DNA of 64,000 bases from Pseudomonas viridiflava (GCF_900585905.1 NZ_UTVH01000053.1:186001-250000), one strand, 5' to 3'. Positions 49,946 through 59,391 are shown, counted from the first letter of the stretch. Notes: generated from the letters alone by a model not told the origin. Program-made: numbers and translations.

Positions 49946-50797
49946 TCAGCGACCGCGAACCGCTTGTTCCAGCTCACTGAAGCTGGGCCGATGCGCCGGA
50001 TAGAGAACCTTGCGGCCAAACTCGACGGCCAGCGAAGGCGGCATGCCGGAAGCCGATGCCACCAGCGACGCCTTGATGGCCTCGTAGACATTGAGCTCTT
50101 CCTTGGCATCGTGAGACAGGGAAGTCGCCAGCGGACCGAAGAAGCCGTAAGCGGCAACGATACCCAGGAAGGTACCCACCAGGGCTGCCCCCACGTGGTT
50201 ACCGATGGCCGCCTTGTCGCCGTCGCCCAGGGAAGCCATGGTGATCACGATGCCGAGCACCGCCGCCACAATCCCGAAGCCGGGCAGGCCGTCGGCGATG
50301 CCGGTCACGGCGTGGGAAGGATGACCCAGTTCTTCCTTGATGCTCTGCAGCTCCATGTCGAACAGGCCTTCGAGCTCATGGGGTGCCATGTTGCCGGACG
50401 ACATGATGCGCAGGTAATCACAGATGTAGGCGGTCATGCGCTCATCTTTGAGCACGCCAGGGTACTTGGTGAAAATCGGGCTGGAGGACGCGTCTTCGAT
50501 ATCCCCCTCGATCGCCATCATGCCTTCGCGTCGGCTCTTGTTGAGAATCTCATAGACCAGACCCAGCACTTCCAGGTAGTAGGCATGCGTGAAGCGCGTG
50601 CTGAACATCTTCAGCGACTTCTTCAGCACGTGCATGGTCATGTAGCCAGGGTTGGCTTGCAGGAATGCGCCCAGGGCGGCACCACCAATGATCAGCACTT
50701 CGTAAGGCTGAATCAATGCGCCAATCTTGCCATGAGAGAGGACGTAGCCCACGAGAACACTCGCAAAGACGACGATGATGCCGATAATTTTAGCCAT
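49946..50797 (-). CDS. motA: Flagellar motor stator protein MotA
   Basis: 283 residues, four transmembrane segments: two near the N-terminus (IIGIIVVFASVLVGYVL, VLIIGGAALGAFL) and two after about 165 (IVAAVLGIVITMASL, VGAALVGTFLGIVAAYGFFGPL). The cytoplasmic loop includes the rotor-contact segment RREGMMAIEGDIED. Together with MotB it forms the proton-driven stator. Pseudomonads normally carry a second pair, MotCD, not in this window. Confidence 0.96.
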   Translation of the reverse strand: MAKIIGIIVVFASVLVGYVLSHGKIGALIQPYEVLIIGGAALGAFLQANPGYMTMHVLKKSLKMFSTRFTHAYYLEVLGLVYEILNKSRREGMMAIEGDIEDASSSPIFTKYPGVLKDERMTAYICDYLRIMSSGNMAPHELEGLFDMELQSIKEELGHPSHAVTGIADGLPGFGIVAAVLGIVITMASLGDGDKAAIGNHVGAALVGTFLGIVAAYGFFGPLATSLSHDAKEELNVYEAIKASLVASASGMPPSLAVEFGRKVLYPAHRPSFSELEQAVRGR

Positions 50798-51004
50798 AGG
50801 TAAAAGGTACTTGCTGAGTCGGGTTCAGGGACGTATGCGGAAGTTCTTGAATCTCTTCTTCTCCATATCGGCATCTGTGGGCCAGACTATAGGCAGAAAA
50901 TTGAAAAGCCAGTTGACCGCCGAACGGGGCCCCGCCAATAACGGTCTCAATCGAGGACCTCGCAGTCTCTACTGCCTAACGCTCCAGTCGCACGGGCTTG
51001 ACGT

Positions 51005-52540
51005 ATGCCAGCAGCTACCTCGCCACAACTTCCTGTCCCGAAAAATCTCGATGCCTGGCTCCAGCAACTCGACGCAATTGCGCTGCCGGTTCCCCAGGCC
51101 AGCCACGCCAGAGTGCGCAGCGCGCTTAACGATAGCCGTCGCTCGTTGCGGGACATTGCCGACCTGATGCAGGACAGCCCGGCGCTGGTATTGAGCGTCA
51201 TGCGCGAGGCCAATCACCACGCCACGGGCCTGACCGAACCGGCAGAGAGCCTGGAAGTTGCGCTCACCCGGCTCGGCCTTGGTCGCACCGAAGTACTGCT
51301 CAACCGCCTGCCTGCGCTGGAGCCTGGCAAGATCCCGGCGGCCTTGCGGCAGTTGCTGCTGATCAGTCAGCACGCCACGCAGCAGGCCAATGGTTTGTTC
51401 GCCAGTCGTCTGGCGCGCCTGTGGCAGGACATTCATCTGGGCAGCCTGCTGTTTCTGTCGCCCCTGTGGCCCATGGCACTGGCTCACCCCAAACTGCTGG
51501 AGCAATGGGAGCTTCGGGTCATTCACCAGGGCGAATCGTCGCGCCAGGTGGAAAAAGAGCTGTTTGGCATCAGCCTGCTCGAGTTGTGCATGGCGCTGGC
51601 CACCCTGTGGCGGCTGCCGCTGTGGGTAACCCAGGGTTACAAGCTGCTGATCAACGATCGCCGCCCTCTGGTCAAGGCCCTGCACATCGCGCGGCAGAAC
51701 GATGCGCCCCTGCATCAGCAGCAATTGATGGATGCCGATACGCAGCTGCAGCGCTGGTTCAACCAGCCGGCCAATACCGTCCTCCTGGGCAACGGTCTGG
51801 CACTCGCGGCGCAGCAGGCCTGGAACAGCCCGCATTGTCTGCGCTGGGAACTGCTGACCAGTCTTTATCTGCAGCAAGACATGGCGGGTGTGCAGCAGCA
51901 GATCCACCAGAATGCCGTCATCAGCGCCCGGCAGGACTTCGATCGTGACCTGTGGCATCCGGCCGAGGCCCTGATCTGGCCGTGGTCGGCGCGGCGCACC
52001 CACAGCAAATTGCAACCCGCCCCAACCCCTTCACCCGACGCGCTGCACACCTGGCGCCAGCTGTGTGCCGACCTGCTGGCTTCGCCGTCGCCGTTCAGCA
52101 ATGCGATGCACCTGACCACCGTTGCCCGCGATGCGCTGGTGGCGTGCGGTATGGAGCGCGTCATGCTGCTGATGGCGGACAAGACCGCCACGATGTTACG
52201 CGTTCATCAGAGCGCAGGCCTGCACGCCGACGTAGCGACGCTGGTGTTGTCGATACCAGAGAGCACCGTGCTGCAGCGCCTGCTGGCACAGCCCACCCAA
52301 CTGCGCATGACGCCTGCCAATATCGAGCAGTTTTCCGCCCTCCTGCCAGGCAAGCTCAAAGGCGTGTTCCCCGGCAAACACTGGCTGATACGCTCCCTGA
52401 GCAGCCATGGCAAAGTGGTCATGCTGGTGGTCGCGGATCAGAGCGGCGGGCAGTTCTCGGAAATTTCCGTTCAGGCATTCGGCAAAACCTGTCAGTGCAT
52501 CGAGCGTGCGCTGACCAGTTTTAGCGGGCGCAAAGCCTGA
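51005..52540 (+). CDS. HDOD-domain protein
   Basis: 511 residues, starting about 200 bp from motA on the opposite strand. The N-terminal half (about 15-230) resembles the HDOD signalling domain: LPVPQASHARVRSALNDSRRSLRDIADLMQDSPALVLSVMREAN followed by SLEVALTRLGLGRTEVLLNRL. Metal-binding HD residues are absent, as usual in HDOD proteins. The C-terminal half (about 330-500) looks GAF-like (LTTVARDALVACGMERVMLLMADKTATMLRVHQSAG). It is adjacent to motAB, with likely roles in motility or signalling, not proven. No strong Shine-Dalgarno before the ATG. Confidence 0.78.
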   Translation: MPAATSPQLPVPKNLDAWLQQLDAIALPVPQASHARVRSALNDSRRSLRDIADLMQDSPALVLSVMREANHHATGLTEPAESLEVALTRLGLGRTEVLLNRLPALEPGKIPAALRQLLLISQHATQQANGLFASRLARLWQDIHLGSLLFLSPLWPMALAHPKLLEQWELRVIHQGESSRQVEKELFGISLLELCMALATLWRLPLWVTQGYKLLINDRRPLVKALHIARQNDAPLHQQQLMDADTQLQRWFNQPANTVLLGNGLALAAQQAWNSPHCLRWELLTSLYLQQDMAGVQQQIHQNAVISARQDFDRDLWHPAEALIWPWSARRTHSKLQPAPTPSPDALHTWRQLCADLLASPSPFSNAMHLTTVARDALVACGMERVMLLMADKTATMLRVHQSAGLHADVATLVLSIPESTVLQRLLAQPTQLRMTPANIEQFSALLPGKLKGVFPGKHWLIRSLSSHGKVVMLVVADQSGGQFSEISVQAFGKTCQCIERALTSFSGRKA

Positions 52541-52585
52541 CAGCTGGGCTACAATTCGCCTCTTTTTTTGTTGTGGAGGCTGCAC

Positions 52586-53401
52586 ATGTCCGTCTTCTCC
52601 GGCCTGCCGCTGGTCATCGAGCCGGACGACCTCAACAGTCGTCTCGATGCCCCCAATCTGATTCTGGTGGATCTGACCAGTAGCGCCCGCTATGACGCCG
52701 GACACCTGCCAGGCGCCCGCTTTGTCGACCCCAAACGCACCCAGCTGGGCCTGCCGCCAGCACCTGGTCTGCTACCCGCCAAGGCGGACATGGAAGCGCT
52801 GTTCGGCGAGCTGGGGCATAACCCCGACGCGGTCTATGTGGTCTATGACGACGAAGGCGGTGGCTGGGCCGGGCGCTTTATTTGGTTACTGGATGTAATC
52901 GGCCACTCCCGTTATCACTACCTCAATGGCGGCGTGCTGGCCTGGGAGGCACAGGGCCTGCCCTTGTCCACCGCCGTTGCGGCGCCAGCAGGCGGTCCCG
53001 TCGCGCTTGCATTGCATGACGAACCCATCGCCACCCGCGAATACCTGCAAGGTCGCCTGGGCGCTGCTGATCTGGCAATCTGGGACGCCCGGGCGCCGAC
53101 TGAGTACACTGGCGAAAAAGTCGTCGCGGCAAAGGGCGGCCACATCCCCGGCGCGATCAATTTCGAATGGACGGCGGGCATGGACAAGGCGCGCAACCTG
53201 CGCATCCGCGATGACATTAGCGAAGTCCTGGCGCATCTCGGGATCACGCCGGACAAGGAAGTCATCACCCATTGCCAGACGCATCACCGCTCAGGCTTCA
53301 CTTATCTGGTCGCCAAGGCGCTGGGTTACCCACGGGTCAAAGGCTATGCCGGCTCATGGGGCGAATGGGGCAACCACCCCGACACGCCCGTCGAGCGCTG
53401 A
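52586..53401 (+). CDS. rhdA: Thiosulfate sulfurtransferase (rhodanese) RhdA
   Basis: 271 residues from ATG 52586 with GTGGAGG upstream. Two rhodanese domains; the active loop is CQTHHRS with catalytic Cys230, the same residue number and loop as the characterised Azotobacter RhdA. It transfers sulfane sulfur from thiosulfate to cyanide or other acceptors and may supply sulfur for Fe-S clusters. It starts 45 bp after the HDOD gene and 36 bp before psd, so probably one transcript. Confidence 0.94.
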   Translation: MSVFSGLPLVIEPDDLNSRLDAPNLILVDLTSSARYDAGHLPGARFVDPKRTQLGLPPAPGLLPAKADMEALFGELGHNPDAVYVVYDDEGGGWAGRFIWLLDVIGHSRYHYLNGGVLAWEAQGLPLSTAVAAPAGGPVALALHDEPIATREYLQGRLGAADLAIWDARAPTEYTGEKVVAAKGGHIPGAINFEWTAGMDKARNLRIRDDISEVLAHLGITPDKEVITHCQTHHRSGFTYLVAKALGYPRVKGYAGSWGEWGNHPDTPVER

Positions 53402-53437
53402 AACCTGCACCCACACAGAACACGTTTAGGAATTCTG

Positions 53438-54301
53438 ATGAAAGAGCGTCTGTTTATCCTCAGCCAATACCTGTTGCCTCACCATCTGCTGTCGCGTCTG
53501 GCCGGCTGCGTTGCCGAGTGCCGCGTGCGCTGGTTCAAGAATGCCTTCACGGCCTGGTTCGCCCGCCGCTATCAGGTGGACATGTCCCAGGCGCAGGTGG
53601 AGGACCTGACCGCCTACGAGCATTTCAATGCCTTCTTCACCCGCGCGCTGAAGCCTGACGCCCGCCCTCTGGACCCGACACCGGGCGCCATTCTGTCTCC
53701 GGCCGACGGCGCAGTCAGCCAGTTGGGGCGTATCGAGCAGGGGCGTATTTTCCAGGCCAAGGGCCACAGCTTCAGCGTGCTGGAACTGCTGGGCGGCGAC
53801 CCGGCACTGTCGGCACCGTTCATGGGCGGCGAATTCGCCACCGTGTACCTGTCGCCCAAGGATTACCACCGCGTGCACATGCCCCTGGCAGGCACGCTGC
53901 GCGAGATGGTCTACATTCCGGGACGCATCTTTTCGGTCAACCAGACCACCGCAGAAAATGTGCCTGAACTGTTCGCCCGCAACGAGCGCGTTGCCTGCAT
54001 CTTCGACACCGAGCGCGGGCCGATGGCCGTGGTGCTGGTGGGGGCAATGATCGTGGCGTCCATCGAAACGGTCTGGGCCGGGCTGGTGACACCACCCAAA
54101 CGTGAACTCAAGACAGTGCGCTACGACGAAGCTGCTCGCGCACCTGTTCATCTGGAGAAAGGCGCCGAAATGGGCCGATTCAAACTCGGCTCCACGGCCA
54201 TCGTGCTGTTTGGTCCGGATCAGGTGCAATGGGTCGAGCAGTTGGGCGCCACTTCTGCTGTGCGCATGGGCCAGGCATTGGCGGTGCCTGCGCTGGTTTG
54301 A
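53438..54301 (+). CDS. psd: Phosphatidylserine decarboxylase
   Basis: 287 residues. The self-cleavage site LGS is at residues 250-252 ([10 protein letters not shown]), giving a beta chain 1-251 and an alpha chain whose Ser252 becomes the pyruvoyl group. Other hallmarks are [38 protein letters not shown] and [22 protein letters not shown]. It makes phosphatidylethanolamine at the inner membrane. GGAAT precedes the ATG. Confidence 0.97.
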   Translation: MKERLFILSQYLLPHHLLSRLAGCVAECRVRWFKNAFTAWFARRYQVDMSQAQVEDLTAYEHFNAFFTRALKPDARPLDPTPGAILSPADGAVSQLGRIEQGRIFQAKGHSFSVLELLGGDPALSAPFMGGEFATVYLSPKDYHRVHMPLAGTLREMVYIPGRIFSVNQTTAENVPELFARNERVACIFDTERGPMAVVLVGAMIVASIETVWAGLVTPPKRELKTVRYDEAARAPVHLEKGAEMGRFKLGSTAIVLFGPDQVQWVEQLGATSAVRMGQALAVPALV

Positions 54302-54505
54302 CAGCGGGACGCCTGGTGGCACATCGTGCCACTACTGCCTGACCCGCACGGGCTGCGATAGCAGATCGTTGCTGATAAGGTCTCGGCATCAGCGCCGTGG
54401 GAAACATCGCGCATTATCGACGTCCTTGGCATACCCTGAGCGAGTATCTGCAAATGCGTCGATTATCGTTAAGGCCAGAGTTGGTAGTTGGAGTCAGCCT
54501 GTCAC
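54302..54505. other. psd to PilZ-protein gap
   Basis: 204 bp of unique sequence. TGGGAAACATCGCG and CGATTATCG stretches are present, but no palindrome or terminator with a T-run was found. It may hold a promoter for the following gene. Confidence 0.35.
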
Positions 54506-56284
54506 ATGAGTAACTTGAGCCCTCCGGTGTTGCTGCGCGTGCCTGCGCCAACGCAGTCGAGCCTGACGTTCTGTGAGCCGACGCCCAAGGACCTCAAGCG
54601 CTGGATCGCGACGTTGCCCAAGGCCAACCTGGGCGAAACCGCGCGGCAGCTCTATCAAGGCCTGAGTGAACTCAATCATCTGCTGACCCCCAGCGATAAT
54701 CGCCTGCAAATGCTTGAGCTGCTGCGTCCGGAAGTGCAATTCGTGTGCAAGCACCTGGAGCGTCACTTCCTCAATCAGGCAGTGGTGCTCGAAGAGCGTC
54801 CGCGCAAGGTGGCCAACCTGTGTCAGGCGCTGCAAAACCACCTTGCGGTGGGTTACAAATTGATCATCGGCCGCGTGTCGCAGCGCCCTGCCAGAGATCG
54901 TCTGCCCATGCTGACCACCGCATTGCAGCGCGCCCTGCAATGCCTTAACGGCCCGTTGATCCGCGCCAATCAGCTGTATTGTCCGGTGCAGGACGGGCTT
55001 TGGCTGGAAATGCACAAGATTTACCAGATCGCCTGCCAGCATGACCTGCAGCATCAGCCGGTCAATGACGAGCAGGCGCTGCACGTCAAGGCCTTGAGCG
55101 TCGAGCAGACCTATATCATTGGCCTGCTGATGGGTTGTTCGCGCTGCAATCAGATGCGCCAGATCAATATCGGTCGGCTGGCCGACGTGCTCGACGCCTG
55201 GAGCACGCTGGTCAGGCTGCAGGCACCGGCGGATGAAAACAGCCTGTTCGCGCTGGCAACGAGTCAGGACAAACCGCCCCTGTACAAGACCCTGTTCCCG
55301 CCAGACGAGCATGCCAGCCTGCTGGGGCTGGACACCCAGGCGCTGTCGGCGATGATCCATCGCTACATGGAAACGCCCGCTGACCAGCGCGCGCAATCGC
55401 CTCTGCTGGTGCCCCCCGGGTTTTCACCTGACTTGCTCGAACACCTGGCGGCAGCCTGGGGCAACGCTGCCGAACGCTCGTTTCAGCGCACGCCGGGCCA
55501 AGGCACGCTCAACCTGTGCATCGGCATGAGTGCGCTGCATTTCTACCTGGGTGGCAAACGTTCGTTCAATGACATGCTGCAGGTGCCCACCAGCAAAGCC
55601 GCGCAATTCAGCGCCCAGCGCGGCGGCGACAAGGCAGTGGACCCTTGGGCGACGGCGTTTGACAGCCAGCGTGGCAGCTCGTCCGAGGTATTGCTGCCGT
55701 ATGAAGAAATCCAGTATCAGCAGCCTGATGGCGAGAGCAGTGATGCCAACGCGCAACAGTCGTTTCCCACCTTCGACCTGCTGATCATCAATCACAGCCC
55801 GGGCGGTTATTGCCTGGCCTGGCCCAGAGAAGTGCCGCCACAACTGCAGGCCGGCGAGCTGGTGGGCATTCAGGATGCGGCTGGCCAGGGCTGGAGCGTT
55901 GCCGTGATTCGCTGGGTGCGCCAGGTGCGCGGCGGCGGTACGCAGATGGGCATCGAGCTGATCGCGCCTTTTGCCCAGGCGTGCGGCTTGCAGATCGTGC
56001 GCCCCGAGCACCACAGCCCTTACATGCGTTCGTTGCTGTTGCCTGAAGTCCGCGCCGTGGAACAGCCGCCGACGATTCTCGCGCCACGACTGCCATTCAA
56101 GACCGGCAACAACGTGATGATCAACATCGCCGGTCACGAACATCCAGGCTTGCTGGGCCATCAACGCACCAGCAGCGGCAGCTACAACCAGTTCGAATAC
56201 CAGACTTTCGACGCTCCGGGCACACCGGGCCTTGGCGACGCGAAACCGGATCAGGAATTCGACTCGCTGTGGTCGTCGCTTTAA
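54506..56284 (+). CDS. Large PilZ-like protein, putative c-di-GMP responder
   Basis: 592 residues from ATG 54506 (GGAG upstream). The N-terminal two-thirds is alpha-helical (PTPKDLKRWIATLPKANLGETARQLYQGLSELNHLL) without a recognised enzyme motif. The C-terminal region from about 430 (DLLIINHSPGGYCLAWP ... VGIQDAAGQGWSVAVIRWVRQVRGGGTQMGIELIAP) has the NxSxxG and G-I-E pattern of a PilZ domain, but no clear RxxxR is visible before it, so nucleotide binding is uncertain. It sits between psd and serB, next to motility genes. Confidence 0.65.
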   Translation: MSNLSPPVLLRVPAPTQSSLTFCEPTPKDLKRWIATLPKANLGETARQLYQGLSELNHLLTPSDNRLQMLELLRPEVQFVCKHLERHFLNQAVVLEERPRKVANLCQALQNHLAVGYKLIIGRVSQRPARDRLPMLTTALQRALQCLNGPLIRANQLYCPVQDGLWLEMHKIYQIACQHDLQHQPVNDEQALHVKALSVEQTYIIGLLMGCSRCNQMRQINIGRLADVLDAWSTLVRLQAPADENSLFALATSQDKPPLYKTLFPPDEHASLLGLDTQALSAMIHRYMETPADQRAQSPLLVPPGFSPDLLEHLAAAWGNAAERSFQRTPGQGTLNLCIGMSALHFYLGGKRSFNDMLQVPTSKAAQFSAQRGGDKAVDPWATAFDSQRGSSSEVLLPYEEIQYQQPDGESSDANAQQSFPTFDLLIINHSPGGYCLAWPREVPPQLQAGELVGIQDAAGQGWSVAVIRWVRQVRGGGTQMGIELIAPFAQACGLQIVRPEHHSPYMRSLLLPEVRAVEQPPTILAPRLPFKTGNNVMINIAGHEHPGLLGHQRTSSGSYNQFEYQTFDAPGTPGLGDAKPDQEFDSLWSSL

Positions 56285-56303
56285 CTTTAATTGGATAAAC
56301 GGG

Positions 56304-56329
56304 ACGTGGGACCGGCTTCAGCGCGGAAT
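56304..56329 (+). repeat. Truncated REP-like element
   Basis: GTGGGACCGGCTTCAGC followed by GCGGAAT, a damaged copy of the GTGGGACCGGCTTYAGCCGG family lacking the second half of its palindrome, in the convergent gap between the PilZ gene and serB. Confidence 0.6.
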
Positions 56330-56367
56330 ATAAAATTCCCCCAGGCATCAGCCCAGCAACTGAAACA

Positions 56368-57594
56368 TCAACCGCGCCCTTCCCGATCGCGAACGCCCAG
56401 CAGATAAAGTACGCCATCCAGGCCCAGGGTCGAGATCGCCTGCTGCGCCGACTGTTTGACCAGAGGCTTGGCCCGGAACGCCACACCCAGGCCGGCAATT
56501 GCCAGCATCGGCAGGTCGTTGGCGCCATCACCTACCGCGATGGTCTGATCCAGGCTCAGGCCTTCCTTGCCCGCCAGCTCGCGCAGCAGATCGGCCTTGC
56601 GCTGCGCATCGACGATGGGTTCTACCGCGACGCCGGTGCATTTGCCGTCCACCACTTGCAGCTCGTTGGCGAAGACATAGTCGATGCCCAGCTTTGCCTG
56701 CAGCTGCCTGGCGAAATAGGTAAAGCCGCCGGAGAGGATCGCCGTCTTGTAACCCAGGCGTTTGAGTTCGGCAAACAGCGTCTCGGCGCCCTCGGTCAGC
56801 CGCAATGACGCGCCAATCTGGTCGAGCACGCTGATGTCCAGCCCTTTGAGCAACGCCAGACGCTCCTTGAAGCTGGCGCTGAAGTCCAGCTCGCCACGCA
56901 TTGCCCGCTCGGTGATGGCCGAGACCTGCTCGCCAACCCCATGGGCTTTGGCCAATTCATCGATGACCTCGGCCTCGATCAGTGTCGAATCCATATCGAA
57001 CACCGCCAGCCGACGATGACGACGCAGCAGGTTGTCCTGCTGAAAAGCGATGTCGATGTTGAGCGCCTGCGCGGCCTTCAGAAAGTCTGCACGCAGGGCG
57101 GCCGCGTCCGCAGGCTCCCCGGACAAGGAAAATTCGACACAGGCCTTGCTGTTGCTATCAGCTGCAGTGGGCATGTGGCGCGCGGACAGCCGATCCATGC
57201 GTTCGATCTTCAGGCCATGGCTGTCAGTCAGTGCGCTGACGCAGTGCACCTGTTCAGCCGTTACCTTGCGGCTCAGCAGCGTCACGATGTGCCGGGGCGC
57301 GCGCTCGCTGGCCACCCAGCGCTGGTAATCCTGCTCGCTGAGCACGCTGAAACTGGCGTGCAGGCCGACAGGTTCAGTGATGGCGAGCAGTTGCGCGCGC
57401 AGGCTGTCTACCCCGGCGGCGGCTTGCACATCCATGGGCACCTCGATCAGCACATTCATCGCCAGGGCGCCATGGACCACCGCCTGATCGATATCCAGGA
57501 TGCTGACTTCATGGCGGGCGAGCATGCCGGTAATGGCCGCAATAAGGCCGCAACGCTCTGCGCCGGTGATGTTGATCAGGACGATTTCGCGCAA
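56368..57594 (-). CDS. serB: Phosphoserine phosphatase SerB
   Basis: 408 residues from a probable TTG start at 57594 (MREIVLINITGAERCGLIAAITG), preceded by TTGGGG; the upstream in-frame residues do not look conserved. Two ACT-like domains (about 1-170) precede a HAD phosphatase: DMDSTLIEAEVIDELA with the nucleophile Asp, SGGFTYF, and VGDGANDLPML. It catalyses the last step of serine synthesis. Divergent from an AhpA/Smp-like gene over 130 bp, an arrangement conserved from Escherichia to Pseudomonas. Confidence 0.94.
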   Translation of the reverse strand: MREIVLINITGAERCGLIAAITGMLARHEVSILDIDQAVVHGALAMNVLIEVPMDVQAAAGVDSLRAQLLAITEPVGLHASFSVLSEQDYQRWVASERAPRHIVTLLSRKVTAEQVHCVSALTDSHGLKIERMDRLSARHMPTAADSNSKACVEFSLSGEPADAAALRADFLKAAQALNIDIAFQQDNLLRRHRRLAVFDMDSTLIEAEVIDELAKAHGVGEQVSAITERAMRGELDFSASFKERLALLKGLDISVLDQIGASLRLTEGAETLFAELKRLGYKTAILSGGFTYFARQLQAKLGIDYVFANELQVVDGKCTGVAVEPIVDAQRKADLLRELAGKEGLSLDQTIAVGDGANDLPMLAIAGLGVAFRAKPLVKQSAQQAISTLGLDGVLYLLGVRDREGRG

Positions 57595-57724
57595 GACGCA
57601 CCCCAAGAGTGGAAAAAAACCGCATTCTAACCACATTCAGTGACCATCGGGCACAGCCAGCGCTTTGCCGCTACTGGGTCGCTCGTTATACTGCGCGGCA
57701 ACTTCCCCGAAAGAGCCGTGCTCT

Positions 57725-59275
57725 GTGAACCGGCCCACGCCTGTTAAATCCGATAATTTCTTCCTGCTGATCTTCCGGGCATTGCGTCATCGCCGGGTTC
57801 CGATTGCATTGCGCATCGCCAGCCATAACGTGATCCTCGTCTCCCTGGCGTTGCTGATCTACGCCGGGGTGATGGGCCTGCAGTTCAAGCAGGCCATGCA
57901 CGAGCAGGCCGACGCGCTGGGTCAGGCCCTGACCACGCAGACCGCCACCTCTGCCACCGAGCTGCTGGTGTCCAACGACATCCTCAGTCTCAATGTGCTG
58001 CTGGGCAATCTGGTGAAGAACCCGCTGGTGGCCCATGCCGCGATCTACAGCGTGGACAACCGTATTCTCGCCGAAGCCGGCCAGCGCCCGAAAAACGGCC
58101 TGCTGGGTGAAGCCGAGGGCTTGTACGAAATCAAGATCACCTTCCAGGACGTGATGGCCGGGCATTTGCGCATCAGCCTGGATATGTCCCAGTTCCAGCA
58201 GCCCATGACCATCAGCCTGCAAAGCATGGGCATCCTGGCCGGGATTCTGCTGGCGCTGGCGCTGGCGCTGAGCCTGCGTCTGGGCCGGCAGATTTCCACG
58301 CCCCTGATGCAGCTGCGCATCTGGCTGCGCGACATCGATCCCTACACCCCGGCCACCGAGCGCCAGGATGAAGTCGGCGATCTGGCTCGCCAGCTACGCA
58401 CCTCTTTCGCCCCGCCTGTGCCGGAGCCAGTGCCCGAACCCGAGCCGGAATATGCCGAAGAAGACTCGGACGAGGATGAAGATGACACCGCAGAGCACCC
58501 CCTGCCGGTAAAAAATCGCACCTCGCGCGAACCCGGCTTCGACGAAGCACCCAAGCCACGCCTGCCTGCACCGCCGGTCCAGCGCCGTCTGGTGGCCGAG
58601 GAAGATGAAGAAGACGAAGGCGACGATCCGTTTGCCGATCTGCGCGACACCTCGAACTCGCCTGCGGTGGTCAGCAAGGTTGTCGCACCGAGCACGCCAC
58701 AGCCAAGCGCCGTTCTGGCCGTTCAGCTCGGTTCGCAGGACCAGTTGCGGCGCCTGCCCCGCGCCCGCCTGACCGATCTGCTGCAACGCTATCGGGACTG
58801 TCTGGATCAGGCCTCGTCGCTGTATGACGGCGAGCTGCATACCCTTAACGACGGCAGCACTCTGATGCTGTTCCACAGCCAGGAAAGCGGCGAAGACTAC
58901 CTGACCAACGCCATCTGCTGCGGCGAGCTGCTGCGCGCCTTGAGCCATGCCCTGCAAATCGAAGTCGCCGACAGCGGCATCACGTTGCAGCTGCAACTGG
59001 GCCTGACCCTCGGCGAAGGCCTGGCGGGCATGAGCCAGATCGACCTGCTGCTGACCGAGACCGCTCAGGATGCCCTGGCCCTGTCGCAACACAGCCGCAA
59101 CCTGCTGCTGGTGGAGCGCAAGATCAACGACGATGCACTGATTCGTCAGCGTGCACGTATCCGCCCCATTGCCAGCCCGGAAGGCGCCTGCTGTGTCGAA
59201 CGCCTGATGGAGCCTTATCCGTCGATGCTGGAACGGCAACTGGCACGCATGCACGAGATCGCGCGCAAGGTGTAA
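57725..59275 (+). CDS. AhpA/Smp-like membrane protein with degenerate cyclase-type domain
   Basis: 516 residues from GTG 57725; the upstream in-frame ATG 57665 gives a poor leader. A first membrane helix (VILVSLALLIYAGVMGLQF) and a second (MGILAGILLALALALSLRL) bracket a periplasmic segment, the SMP_2-like part found beside serB. A HAMP-like linker then leads to a long acidic, Pro-rich disordered region (about 240-340). The C-terminal domain (RLTDLLQRYRDCLDQASSLYDGELHTLNDGSTLMLF) resembles class III nucleotidyl cyclase folds but lacks convincing metal and adenine residues. Function unknown. Confidence 0.72.
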   Translation: MNRPTPVKSDNFFLLIFRALRHRRVPIALRIASHNVILVSLALLIYAGVMGLQFKQAMHEQADALGQALTTQTATSATELLVSNDILSLNVLLGNLVKNPLVAHAAIYSVDNRILAEAGQRPKNGLLGEAEGLYEIKITFQDVMAGHLRISLDMSQFQQPMTISLQSMGILAGILLALALALSLRLGRQISTPLMQLRIWLRDIDPYTPATERQDEVGDLARQLRTSFAPPVPEPVPEPEPEYAEEDSDEDEDDTAEHPLPVKNRTSREPGFDEAPKPRLPAPPVQRRLVAEEDEEDEGDDPFADLRDTSNSPAVVSKVVAPSTPQPSAVLAVQLGSQDQLRRLPRARLTDLLQRYRDCLDQASSLYDGELHTLNDGSTLMLFHSQESGEDYLTNAICCGELLRALSHALQIEVADSGITLQLQLGLTLGEGLAGMSQIDLLLTETAQDALALSQHSRNLLLVERKINDDALIRQRARIRPIASPEGACCVERLMEPYPSMLERQLARMHEIARKV

Positions 59276-59287
59276 TGCTGTTGTCGG

Positions 59288-59330
59288 TGCCCGCTTGCGG
59301 CGCCCGCTTGCAGAGCCCGCTTACGGCGCC
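59288..59330. repeat. Short imperfect tandem repeat before palindromic terminator
   Basis: Three successive GCCCGCTTGCGGC-like words (roughly 14-16-bp units) run straight into the left arm of the terminator palindrome, whose GGCGCC core they share. Confidence 0.6.
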
Positions 59331-59372
59331 CACTAAAAAGCCCGCAACGATGCGGGCTTTTTAGTGGGCGCC
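59325..59372. terminator. Perfect 22-bp palindromic bidirectional terminator
   Basis: Arms 59325-59346 and 59351-59372 are exact reverse complements around the loop ACGA. Internal AAAAAGCCCGC/GCGGGCTTTTT supplies a terminator stem with T-runs for both the AhpA-like gene (rightward) and the PqiC-like gene (leftward). Confidence 0.92.
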
Positions 59373-59391
59373 TATCTGGAAGCGGAGAACG

